Source of the DNA: Candidatus Krumholzibacteriia bacterium
Lineage (GTDB): Bacteria; Krumholzibacteriota; Krumholzibacteriia; LZORAL124-64-63
DNA: 6,232 nucleotides
Assembly: GCA_030590265.1 (NCBI GenBank)
Contig: JAUUYW010000206.1
Location: forward strand, 1-6,232
Direction of reading: 5' to 3'
A program made the translations under genes and the position numbers. Every line of letters begins with the position of its first letter. Position 1 is the stretch's first letter. The notes under the pieces were generated by a model that saw only the letters and a program-made list of their open reading frames with translations, was not told the origin of the DNA and did not search any database. Shown here piece by piece: positions 1-6,060 of this stretch.

Positions 1-2
1 AT

Positions 3-1220
3 GCCGGCCTCGTTTTTATTGGACCCACCAGCGAAAGCATGGCCGTCATGGGCGACAAGCTTTCGTCTCGAAGAAAAATGCGTGCCAGCGGAGTAACAGT
101 AGTACCGGGAACCGACGAAGCTGTTACGGATTCCGAAGAAGCCATCCGCATTGCTGAAGAGATTGGCTACCCGGTGTTGCTCAAAGCCACTGCCGGTGGT
201 GGCGGAAAAGGCATGCGCGTGGTCAATGAATCGTCGGAAATGGCCAGCGCCCTGCGCCAAACCATGGGCGAAGCCGGGGCCAGTTTTGGCAACGATGCCT
301 GTTTTGTTGAGAAGTACATTACCAACCCCAAGCACATCGAAGTGCAGGTCCTCGGAGATGGCCAAGGCAAGGCTATTCATCTTTTCGAACGGGAATGTTC
401 GGTTCAGCGACGGCATCAAAAAGTTATAGAAGAATGCCCATCTCCTTCCCTGACCGAAGAGTTGCGTGCCAAAATCTGCGCTGCCGCCGTGCAAACCGCG
501 GAAAGCATCAACTACCGTGGTGCCGGCACGGTGGAATTCATCCTGGCGCCCAATGGCGATTTCTACTTCCTGGAGATGAACACCCGCTTGCAGGTGGAGC
601 ATCCCGTAACCGAAATGGTGACCGGCACAGACCTGGTGCGGGCCATGGTGAAAATTGCCCAGGGTGAAGGACTTTGTTACACCCAGGAAGAACTCAGCAT
701 TCGTGGCTGGGCCATGGAGTTTCGGCTTTATGCTGAGGATGCTGGGAAAAACTTCGCACCCAGCATCGGGAAGATTCTGGCTTTAACAGTTCCCCAGGGG
801 CTGGGCGTTAGGATGGACGCGGGCATTTACGAAGGTTTTGATGTGCCGATTCACTATGATCCCATGCTGGGCAAGCTCATTGTCTGGGCTGAAAATCGTG
901 AACTGTGCATTGCCCGAGCCAAGCGTGTTCTCGAAGAAATGGTGCTTCACGGTCCGGTTCACAACCTACCCTTTCACCGTTGGGCCCTGGATCAAGAGTC
1001 CTTTGTGGATGGAAGCTACACCACCAACTTTGTGGCGGAACATTTTGATGGAGCCACTTATCTGCCTGAACTGGATGAGGGCCAAACCCAGGCCTTGATC
1101 GCCGCTGTCTCTCTTTTTGAAGCCAAACGCAGGACCCAAAATCCGGATTGTACTCAGCAGGAGACCAACGTCTCAAGTTGGCGTTTGAATGCTCGGCGAA
1201 CCATGACCAACAACAAGTAA
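3..1220 (+). CDS. Biotin carboxylase subunit of acetyl-/propionyl-CoA carboxylase (5'-partial)
   Basis: ATP-dependent carboxylation of the biotin carried by the partner protein, the first half-reaction of acyl-CoA carboxylases in the cytoplasm. The reading frame is open from base 3 and already matches the family there (AGLVFIGPTSESM...MGDK), so the ATG at base 39 is internal and roughly 105 N-terminal residues lie outside the window (estimate from E. coli AccC). Visible are the ATP-grasp glycine loop (GGGGKGMR), the block ERECSVQRRHQKVIEE, the catalytic/metal-binding stretch FLEMNTRLQVEHPVTEMVTG and the C-terminal biotin carboxylase domain (RLYAED, FAPSIGKI, YDPMLGKLIVW). RLYAED is the propionyl/methylcrotonyl-like form rather than the RINAED of AccC. 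A tail of about 50 residues ending in SSWRLNARRT resembles the start of the linker that follows the domain in single-chain PCC alpha. The biotinyl carrier gene follows in the same frame. Acyl-CoA specificity cannot be read from this subunit; propionyl-CoA is the favoured guess. Confidence 0.93.
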   Translation, partial: AGLVFIGPTSESMAVMGDKLSSRRKMRASGVTVVPGTDEAVTDSEEAIRIAEEIGYPVLLKATAGGGGKGMRVVNESSEMASALRQTMGEAGASFGNDACFVEKYITNPKHIEVQVLGDGQGKAIHLFERECSVQRRHQKVIEECPSPSLTEELRAKICAAAVQTAESINYRGAGTVEFILAPNGDFYFLEMNTRLQVEHPVTEMVTGTDLVRAMVKIAQGEGLCYTQEELSIRGWAMEFRLYAEDAGKNFAPSIGKILALTVPQGLGVRMDAGIYEGFDVPIHYDPMLGKLIVWAENRELCIARAKRVLEEMVLHGPVHNLPFHRWALDQESFVDGSYTTNFVAEHFDGATYLPELDEGQTQALIAAVSLFEAKRRTQNPDCTQQETNVSSWRLNARRTMTNNK

Positions 1221-1238
1221 CGGCGAAAGGCCTTCATT

Positions 1239-1772
1239 GTGTGGATGAAAAAGAAATATGTGCTCAATTATGATGATACCCAACATAGCGCTGTGGTTGC
1301 CCGTCGGGGAGAGGAAACCCAGATTGCCGTGGATGATGGTGATCTTTTGCCCGTGAATCAGTGGCCCGTGATGCAGGGCAAAGCCATCAGCATCCGTCAC
1401 AACGGCCGCATGCAATTGGTTCACATCACGGGTTTGGACAGCAATGGCAAATTGGCCGTCACATTGAATGGACGCCCCATCAGGCTTTCTGTCATGGATG
1501 AATTGCGCGCCCAGGCCCTGGAGGGTTTAGCCGATGCAACCGGCGGTGGAATCATCAGTGCCGATATTCCCGGACTGGTGGTGGAAATCAAGGTTGCAGA
1601 AGGCCAGGTTGTGCGCCTTGGGGATCCGGTCATCGTGGTGGAGGCCATGAAGATGCAAAACGAATTGTGCGCCGCAGTGGCTGGTACCGTGACCTCCATT
1701 CCGGTCAAAGAGGGTCAGGCTGTCAATCCTGGAGATACCCTGGTTGTCGTCGATCCGGAATCGGGTGACTGA
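1239..1772 (+). CDS. Biotinyl carrier protein of acyl-CoA carboxylase (PCC alpha C-terminal half)
   Basis: Carries the carboxybiotin between the biotin carboxylase encoded just upstream and a carboxyltransferase. The last 75 residues form a biotinyl domain: DIPGLVVEIKV, then the biotinylation site VVEAMKM with Lys138, then AGTVTSIPVKEGQAVNPGD. The first 100 or so residues are beta-rich and look like the BT-type linker domain that in single-chain propionyl-CoA carboxylase alpha contacts the beta subunit; this part is a weaker call. GTG at 1239 is chosen because AAAGG (1226-1230) sits 8 bases before it; the ATG at 1245, two codons later, is an alternative at 14 bases. The gene is in the same frame as the biotin carboxylase, separated by the TAA and six sense codons, so the two look like one polypeptide split by a stop. 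Such separate carrier proteins are known in acyl-CoA carboxylases. A strong terminator follows directly. Confidence 0.92.
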   Translation: MWMKKKYVLNYDDTQHSAVVARRGEETQIAVDDGDLLPVNQWPVMQGKAISIRHNGRMQLVHITGLDSNGKLAVTLNGRPIRLSVMDELRAQALEGLADATGGGIISADIPGLVVEIKVAEGQVVRLGDPVIVVEAMKMQNELCAAVAGTVTSIPVKEGQAVNPGDTLVVVDPESGD

Positions 1773-1790
1773 ACCAAGGCCCTTCGATTC

Positions 1791-1819
1791 ACCGGAGCTT
1801 CGGCTCCGGTATTTTTTTT
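1791..1819 (+). terminator. Rho-independent terminator with UUCG tetraloop
   Basis: Perfect 8-bp stem ACCGGAGC / GCTCCGGT closed by a TTCG tetraloop, one A, then eight consecutive T (1812-1819). It begins 18 bases after the stop codon of the biotinyl carrier gene and ends only 9 bases before the candidate ECF promoter, so it separates the carboxylase operon from the sigma-factor operon. Confidence 0.95.
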
Positions 1820-1828
1820 GTTCACCAG

Positions 1829-1855
1829 TGTAACCTCAGCGGTGCCTCATCCGTC
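1829..1855 (+). promoter_or_regulatory. Candidate ECF-sigma promoter (likely autoregulatory)
   Basis: TGTAAC at 1829-1834 and CGTC at 1852-1855 are separated by 17 bases. This is the layout of many ECF-sigma promoters (an AAC-containing -35 and a CGTC/CGTA-like -10, spacer 16-17). It stands immediately before an ECF sigma gene, as expected for positive autoregulation. A start point about 6-8 bases past CGTC would leave a leader of only some 5-7 bases before the ATG at 1868. That fits the absence of any Shine-Dalgarno sequence there. Motif and spacing are seen; use by this particular sigma factor is inferred. Confidence 0.55.
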
Positions 1856-1867
1856 TTTGTCTACATC

Positions 1868-2419
1868 ATGGATAAAGCAACCTACATCAATATCCTGGAA
1901 GAGCATCGAGACTGCGTGTACAGCGTTGCTCTCTACAGCCTTCGTGATGCGGACGACGCGGCGGATCTGACCCAGGAGACCTTTCTGCGCTTGTGGCGCT
2001 ATCAAGGCGACCTGACCAGCAGCCAAGCCAAAGCGTGGTTGCTGAGAGTATGCCACAACTTGTGCATCGACCAGTCACGGAGGCGTAAAACTGTTCGCAC
2101 CTACTTTGGGGTGCCAGACAACGAGGCCGTGGACCATCTGAAAAGTACCTTTGCAGATGGAGAAGACCCCACTTCGAACCTGCACCAGAAGCAACAACAG
2201 GAAGCTCTTTTGCAGTCCATGAAGATCCTTCCCGAAGAGACCCGCAGCATCATGATGCTGCACTACTTCCAGGATCTGAAACTGCAGGAAATAGCCGGAC
2301 TGCTGGGCTTGAAAGTCAGCACCATCAAAGTCAGGTTGCACCGGGCACGCAAAACCCTGCGCCGTCATCTGACCGAAAACAAGGTGCTGACCCTGCCCTG
2401 CCAACGGGAGATAGGATAA
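1868..2419 (+). CDS. ECF-family RNA polymerase sigma factor (sigma-70 group 4)
   Basis: Alternative sigma factor that would direct RNA polymerase to a small stress or envelope regulon. At 183 residues it has the typical two-domain ECF size. Residues about 8-75 are sigma region 2, with DADDAADLTQETFLRLWR (core-binding region 2.2) and AWLLRVCHNLCIDQSRRRK (regions 2.3/2.4, promoter melting and -10 recognition). Residues about 112-170 are region 4, with LPEETRSIMMLHYFQDLKLQEIAGLLG followed by the helix-turn-helix VSTIKVRLHRARKTLRRHL for -35 recognition. ATG 1868 is the only usable start between the upstream in-frame region and region 2. It has no Shine-Dalgarno sequence, the preceding bases being pyrimidine-rich, so near-leaderless translation is likely. 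Its TAA overlaps the ATG of the anti-sigma gene by one base (TAATG), implying translational coupling. The exact ECF group cannot be assigned by eye. Confidence 0.95.
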   Translation: MDKATYINILEEHRDCVYSVALYSLRDADDAADLTQETFLRLWRYQGDLTSSQAKAWLLRVCHNLCIDQSRRRKTVRTYFGVPDNEAVDHLKSTFADGEDPTSNLHQKQQQEALLQSMKILPEETRSIMMLHYFQDLKLQEIAGLLGLKVSTIKVRLHRARKTLRRHLTENKVLTLPCQREIG

Positions 2420-2958
2420 TGTTGAACTGCACAAAAATTCAAGGCCTGCTCAGCCAATACGCCAGTGGAGAATTGGTCAACCCCATCAGGGAGCAGGTTG
2501 GAGATCATCTCCTGCAATGCACAACCTGTCGGCAGGAGTTGGACACCGAGTTGGAGTTGTTGGAAACCCTGGGCAGCCTGCCACTGGTTGCTTGCCCGGA
2601 TATGGTCACCGAAACCATTCTGGAAATCATTGAGAATGAAGAAAGGCAGCATAATTCTACCAGCCGTTATTGGTGGTTGAGCGCCTCGACCCTGGTGGCG
2701 GCCGGGTTGGCTTTGATTCTCTTGCTGCCCCAGGACCAAATCAAAACAACTCCCGGCTTGCAGAGCAACCAAAAGACCTATTCCAGTCTTGAGATTCAGT
2801 CTGCCACCAGCGAAGCCCGCTTGGCCCTGGCCAAAGTGGCTTCGGTCATCAATCGAAACGAAAAAAATGCCTTTGAACAAGTTTTCGGAGAGGAAATCCC
2901 CGACGCCGTCGGTGGATCCCTGCTTCTAATCACCAAAAGCCTGCAAGGAGAAGTCTGA
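2419..2958 (+). CDS. Membrane-anchored zinc-finger anti-sigma factor
   Basis: Probable anti-sigma factor that holds the upstream ECF sigma factor at the inner membrane. The N-terminal cytoplasmic part carries the zinc-binding anti-sigma (zf-HC2/ZAS) signature HLLQCTTC, that is H30-x3-C34-x2-C37. An acidic helical stretch (DTELELLETL) follows and could contact the sigma factor. A single membrane helix spans about residues 84-104 (WWLSASTLVAAGLALILLLP), leaving some 75 residues outside. That outer part includes SEARLALAKVASVINRNEKN and a C-terminal segment I do not recognise as a known sensor domain. The start ATG overlaps the sigma stop by one base and is preceded by a purine-rich GGGAGATAGG (2406-2415). 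Its TGA overlaps the next ATG. What signal releases the sigma factor, and whether by regulated proteolysis, is not visible. Confidence 0.88.
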   Translation: MLNCTKIQGLLSQYASGELVNPIREQVGDHLLQCTTCRQELDTELELLETLGSLPLVACPDMVTETILEIIENEERQHNSTSRYWWLSASTLVAAGLALILLLPQDQIKTTPGLQSNQKTYSSLEIQSATSEARLALAKVASVINRNEKNAFEQVFGEEIPDAVGGSLLLITKSLQGEV

Positions 2959-3551
2959 TGCGTCATTCCAACAACCCAGCCAAAATCCACCTGGTCATTT
3001 TCCTGACCATTCTGATGGCGCTCTCGGCCTCCACAGTGGGCGCGAAGGTATCCGATGAACCAGGTTACGTGGATCTGGACTTTATTCAGATTCCCGATGA
3101 TGCCGAGGAGATCCAGGATATCGATCTGGGGCCCGTGCTCAAGGATGTTGTTCGAGAAGCCAAGAAAAACGATGATCTGGAAATTGCCGAACTGCTGACC
3201 ATGGTGCACCATCTGCGCATGCGGGCTTTTTCCCTGGATCGGTATACAGATTCCATTGCCAAGGATGCGGTGGACAAAATTGCCAAACGACTGAAAGAGG
3301 ATGACTGGGACAACCTCATGAAGTTCAAGGATGGCGGCGAATTGACCACAATCAGCACCAAATACCACAACGACAATATGGTGGGTTTGATGGTGGTGGT
3401 CTTCTCCCCCGAGGATGAGGTCATGTTCATCAATGTGGTGGGCGATCTGGACCTGGGCAAACTCATGAGACTGGCCACTGAGCTGGACAGCGGAGAGTTG
3501 GAAGAGTACCTCGAACAATTCGAGGACAGCAGTTCCATTCATCTCGAATAG
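2958..3551 (+). CDS. Exported DUF4252-like protein of unknown function
   Basis: Function unknown. The 197-residue product starts with a signal peptide: polar N-terminus with Lys9, hydrophobic core LVIFLTILMALSAS, and probable cleavage after VGA at residue 29. No lipobox cysteine is seen, so it is expected free in the periplasm or outside the cell. The mature part is strongly acidic. Its organisation resembles DUF4252: GYVDLDF near the start, the pattern LRMRAFSLD at 86-94, a basic-acidic helix, LKEDDWDNLMKFKDGGEL, then VGLMVVVFSPEDEVMFINVVGDLDLGKL, which matches the hallmark GL-hydrophobic-PDE-hydrophobic-N-V-GD-DL of that family. AAGGAG (2945-2950) lies 7 bases before the ATG, which overlaps the anti-sigma TGA by one base. 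It is therefore the third gene of the sigma operon and a candidate effector or signal component. DUF4252 genes beside ECF sigma genes are known from memory in other phyla. The family call is by pattern only. Confidence 0.78.
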   Translation: MRHSNNPAKIHLVIFLTILMALSASTVGAKVSDEPGYVDLDFIQIPDDAEEIQDIDLGPVLKDVVREAKKNDDLEIAELLTMVHHLRMRAFSLDRYTDSIAKDAVDKIAKRLKEDDWDNLMKFKDGGELTTISTKYHNDNMVGLMVVVFSPEDEVMFINVVGDLDLGKLMRLATELDSGELEEYLEQFEDSSSIHLE

Positions 3552-3580
3552 TTTCAGTCCATTTCTCCAGCCTTGATCAA

Positions 3581-3614
3581 CAAAAAGGCCACCCAACATC
3601 GGGTGGCCTTTTTG
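3581..3614. terminator. Bidirectional rho-independent terminator between convergent operons
   Basis: Perfect 14-bp stem (CAAAAAGGCCACCC / GGGTGGCCTTTTTG) with the 6-base loop AACATC. On the plus strand the GC-rich stem runs into TTTTT after the DUF4252 gene (stop 3551). On the minus strand the A tract at 3582-3586 becomes a T tract after the decarboxylase beta gene (stop at 3631). One element therefore serves both operons. Confidence 0.93.
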
Positions 3615-3630
3615 TTTGCTTCCTGTAATT

Positions 3631-4758
3631 CTAGAAAGCAAATCGAGACAGGAAGACACCAGCAGCCACCGCCGAGCCGATCACTCCGGCGACATTGGGG
3701 GCCATGGCGTGCATGATCAGGAAGTTGGTGGGATCTTCCCGGGCCCCCACCATTTGGCAAACCCGGGCGCTGTCCGGCACAGCCGAAACCCCGGCTGCTC
3801 CGATGATGGGATTGACCTTGTCCTTGGAAAAGAGATTCATCAGCTTGGCAAAAAGGATTCCAGCTGCTGTGGCTATGCAGAATGAGATCGCACCTAACAA
3901 AGCAATTTTCAGCGATTCCGGGGTCAGGAAACGCGAGGCATCGGTGCTGGCACCCACGCAAAGTCCCAAAAGGATGGTCACAATATCGATCAGGCTGTCC
4001 CGTGCGGTTTTGGCCAAACGCTCGGTGACGCCACTTTCCTTGAGCAAATTCCCAAAAAACAGGAATCCCAGCAGGGAAATGGCTCCAGGGGCAATCCCGG
4101 CGCAAATAATGAAGGCAGTGATGGGAAAGAGAATGCGCACCCGCTTACTCACCGGCCGCGAGGGTTTCATGCGGATCAGGCGTTCCTTGCGAGTCGTCAG
4201 CAGCTTGATGATGGGCGGCTGGATGACCGGCACCAGCGCCATATAACTGTAGGCAGCCACTGCAATGGCGCCCAAAAGGTGTGGAGCCAACTGGCTGGAA
4301 AGGAAGATCGCCGTGGGACCGTCGGCACCACCAATGATTCCAATGGCTGCGGCATCTTTGGGCGGAAAGCCCAACAGCAGCGAACCGGCAAAGGTGATGA
4401 AAATTCCGGTCTGGGCTGCTGCTCCAAGCAAAATCAACTTGGGGTTGGACAGCATGGATGAGAAATCGGTCATGGCACCAATGCCGAGGAAGATCAGGGA
4501 TGGATACCAACCCTGGGTCACTCCATTGTACAGAACACTGAGCACACTGCCGGACTCGTAAATGCCAATGTTCATGCCCGGACTCAAGGGGATATTCCCC
4601 ACCAGCATTCCGAACCCGATGGGCACCAGCAGTAAAGGTTCATAATCTTTGGCAATGCCCAGGTAGATGAACAGGCAGCCCACCCCCAGCATGATCATGT
4701 TGCCCCAGGCGAAATTGCCTACCAGGCCGACCTGGAGAAAATCATTCAAGATGTCCAT
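3631..4758 (-). CDS. mmdB: Na+-translocating decarboxylase beta subunit (methylmalonyl-CoA decarboxylase type)
   Basis: Integral membrane subunit that decarboxylates carboxybiotin on the gamma subunit and couples this to Na+ export. The 375 residues contain many hydrophobic spans and the family hallmarks. Pump-motif GGADGPTAIF carries D146, and NPIIGAAGVSAVPDSARV carries N316 and S325. By spacing, D146, N316 and S325 correspond to Asp203, Asn373 and Ser382 of Klebsiella OadB, all offset by 57, so the known Na+-site residues are intact. The length is that of the shorter MmdB/GcdB-like forms rather than the longer Klebsiella OadB. The ATG is preceded by AAGGAG (4771-4776) at 12 bases, and AAAGAG lies closer. 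It is the last gene of the minus-strand unit, 29 bases after the gamma gene, and ends just before the shared terminator. The beta subunit alone would also fit oxaloacetate or glutaconyl-CoA decarboxylases; the substrate is inferred from the alpha fragment. Confidence 0.93.
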   Translation of the reverse strand: MDILNDFLQVGLVGNFAWGNMIMLGVGCLFIYLGIAKDYEPLLLVPIGFGMLVGNIPLSPGMNIGIYESGSVLSVLYNGVTQGWYPSLIFLGIGAMTDFSSMLSNPKLILLGAAAQTGIFITFAGSLLLGFPPKDAAAIGIIGGADGPTAIFLSSQLAPHLLGAIAVAAYSYMALVPVIQPPIIKLLTTRKERLIRMKPSRPVSKRVRILFPITAFIICAGIAPGAISLLGFLFFGNLLKESGVTERLAKTARDSLIDIVTILLGLCVGASTDASRFLTPESLKIALLGAISFCIATAAGILFAKLMNLFSKDKVNPIIGAAGVSAVPDSARVCQMVGAREDPTNFLIMHAMAPNVAGVIGSAVAAGVFLSRFAF

Positions 4759-4787
4759 GGCGCTCTTTATCTCCTTGAGGGCATGCC

Positions 4788-5210
4788 TCAGTCGAATTCC
4801 ACCAGAGTCTGGCTTTCACGTACGTTGTCGCCGGCGGCCACCAGGACGGCCTTGACAGTTCCAGCGGAAGGGGCTGCGATGGCCGTTTCCATTTTCATGG
4901 CCTCGATGATCAACAGATCCTGTCCCTTGCTCACCTGGTCGCCTGGTTTGCATTTCAGTTCCAGAACGATGCCGGCGATGGGTGAAGCCACGCCGTCTGT
5001 GGAACCTGTAGGTCCGGCAGAAGGTGGCGCCAGGGGCACTGGACCTGCAGAAACCGGTACCACTGGAGCAGGACCGGTGGCAGCAGGATTGTTGGCTGCA
5101 GCGATAGAGGGCAACGGACCGGAGCTGTGCTGCATGGCACCGTCTCCCGCATCCAGAACTTCCACATCAACTTCATAAGCCACGCCGTGCACGGTTATTT
5201 TCAATTTCAT
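4788..5210 (-). CDS. mmdC: Biotinyl gamma subunit of Na+-translocating acyl-CoA decarboxylase
   Basis: Biotin carrier that takes CO2 from the alpha (carboxyltransferase) subunit to the membrane beta subunit. Three parts are seen in 140 residues. A short N-terminal beta segment (MKLKITVHGVAYEVDVEVLD) probably docks to the complex. A flexible Ala/Pro/Gly-rich hinge follows at about residues 30-70. The C-terminal biotinyl domain (ASPIAGIVLELKCKPGDQV) has the biotinylation site IIEAMKMET at Lys106 and ends in AGTVKAVLVAAGDNVRESQTLVEFD. The ATG follows GGGAG (5218-5222) by 7 bases. The swinging hinge and length are typical for MmdC/GcdC gamma subunits and differ from the 177-residue carrier on the plus strand, which has a folded linker domain instead. 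Position between the delta-like gene and the beta gene matches the mmdADCB order. Confidence 0.92.
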   Translation of the reverse strand: MKLKITVHGVAYEVDVEVLDAGDGAMQHSSGPLPSIAAANNPAATGPAPVVPVSAGPVPLAPPSAGPTGSTDGVASPIAGIVLELKCKPGDQVSKGQDLLIIEAMKMETAIAAPSAGTVKAVLVAAGDNVRESQTLVEFD

Positions 5211-5232
5211 GATTCAACTCCCAAAGCAACAA

Positions 5233-5246
5233 GGCTGTTTTCAGCC
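5233..5246 (-). other. Small intercistronic hairpin between delta and gamma genes
   Basis: GGCTG / CAGCC pair as a 5-bp stem around four bases (minus-strand loop AAAA) in the 45-base gap between the delta stop (5256) and the gamma Shine-Dalgarno. It has no T tract, so it is not a terminator. A role in mRNA stability or in setting subunit ratios is possible but unproven, and such a short stem can occur by chance. Confidence 0.3.
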
Positions 5247-5255
5247 AGGATTGGA

Positions 5256-5603
5256 TTATTTTCTTCTGCGGATGGTGTGCGACCCCTGCAGAGTCAACCG
5301 GCCGCGATTGGACCAAGGTGTTCTTTTGGTTTTTGGCGAAAGCAGACGGTGAATTTTTCGAACCCTGAATCGTCCTCCCACCACCGTGGCAACCGCGGCA
5401 CTGATCAACATCAAAGTGGTCATGTCGATGGTCTGCTCTTTTTCAAAAGCCTGGGCATCAACAACCTCTTCCTGCTTTTGCCAGTGGTCATCCAGGCGTT
5501 TGAAGAACGCCACAACCAAGGCGATGATGGTCAGCACCGAAAAGACGATGGCCACCCCCACCAAAGTCAGGGCCCCCATTTCGCTTGTGAAATTTCCGTT
5601 CAA
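5256..5603 (-). CDS. mmdD: OadG-like delta subunit of Na+-translocating decarboxylase (TTG start)
   Basis: Small membrane subunit thought to assemble the alpha, gamma and beta subunits. The 115 residues have one clear N-terminal membrane helix at about 12-34 (LTLVGVAIVFSVLTIIALVVAFF), followed by a basic FKRLDDHW, a charged linker and a second mildly hydrophobic segment (MTTLMLISAAVATVVGG, 61-77). The C-terminus is basic and contains PWSNRGRLTLQGSHTIRRRK, a pattern I associate with OadG/MmdD-type subunits. The frame continues from the carboxyltransferase stop (TAA, 5622-5624), and the first start after it is TTG at 5603, seven bases after GGGAG (5613-5617). An ATG at 5579 (Met9) is an alternative with weaker spacing. 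Only 18 bases separate it from the alpha gene, so it is co-transcribed with it. Hydrophobic N-terminus and operon position make the assignment firm, although the family is poorly conserved. Confidence 0.85.
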   Translation of the reverse strand: MNGNFTSEMGALTLVGVAIVFSVLTIIALVVAFFKRLDDHWQKQEEVVDAQAFEKEQTIDMTTLMLISAAVATVVGGRFRVRKIHRLLSPKTKRTPWSNRGRLTLQGSHTIRRRK

Positions 5604-5621
5604 AATCCCGCTCCCAGGGTT

Positions 5622-6060
5622 TTACAGAGGGATGAGGCCGTGCTTTTTTTCCGGCCTGACTTCCCGCTTTGATTTCAGGATTTCCAGGGACATGGCAATG
5701 TAAGCCCGGGTGTCCGCTGGTTCGATGACATCGTCCACCATACCGCTGGCGGCAGCCTTGTAAGGGGTGGAGAATTTTTCGCTGTAATCGGCTAACAGCT
5801 TGCTGCGCAAGGTGTCCGGGTCATCTGCTTCAGCGAGTTCCTTGCGATAAAGCAGGTTTACTGCCCCTTCGCCCCCCATCACGGCAATTTCAGCCGAGGG
5901 CCAGGCGGCCACACGATCGGCACCCATGCTGCGCGCGCACATGGCCAGGTAGGCGCCGCCGTAGGCTTTGCGCACCACCACCGTCACCTTGGGCACGGTG
6001 GAGGCTCCGTAGGCAAACAGCATTTTGGCACCGTGGCGGATGATTCCACCGTATTCCTGC
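5622..6060 (-). CDS. mmdA: Methylmalonyl-CoA decarboxylase alpha subunit (acyl-CoA carboxyltransferase), C-terminal fragment
   Basis: Transfers the carboxyl group of the acyl-CoA to biotin of the gamma subunit. Only about 145 C-terminal residues of a family usually near 510 are present. They start at QEYGGIIRHGAKML and continue with TVPKVTVVVRKAYGGAYLAM, AWPSAEIAVMGGEGAVNLLYR and the typical tail KKHGLIPL. These are hallmarks of the MmdA/PCC-beta carboxyltransferase family and exclude the pyruvate-carboxylase-like OadA, so an oxaloacetate decarboxylase is unlikely. Upstream of QEY the sequence no longer matches the family in any frame: the expected VPGFLPGTE motif is absent, and a different coding sequence in another frame begins. 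The gene is therefore broken at about 6057-6064, by an assembly junction or a rearrangement. Order alpha-delta-gamma-beta matches mmdADCB operons. A propionyl-CoA carboxylase beta role in concert with the plus-strand biotin carboxylase cannot be excluded. Confidence 0.88.

Noticed and set aside
1..41. ATG at base 1 and ATG at base 39 as starts of the first gene
   Set aside because: The ATG at base 1 is in another frame. The ATG at 39 is internal: the frame from base 3 already encodes the conserved LVFIGP segment, so the true start lies outside the window.
2796..3659. Long minus-strand open frame (287 codons) opposite the anti-sigma and DUF4252 genes
   Set aside because: It is low-complexity (His/Gln/Phe-rich) with no family resemblance, and lies antisense to two well-supported coupled genes and through the terminator. 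It is a shadow of their codon bias.
3554..4246. Open frames on both strands within the beta-subunit gene
   Set aside because: They overlap the well-conserved MmdB coding sequence in other frames and show Arg/Pro-rich, unstructured products.
5127..5672. Plus-strand open frame opposite the delta and gamma genes
   Set aside because: No recognisable domain, no Shine-Dalgarno sequence, and it runs antisense across three genuine genes of one operon.
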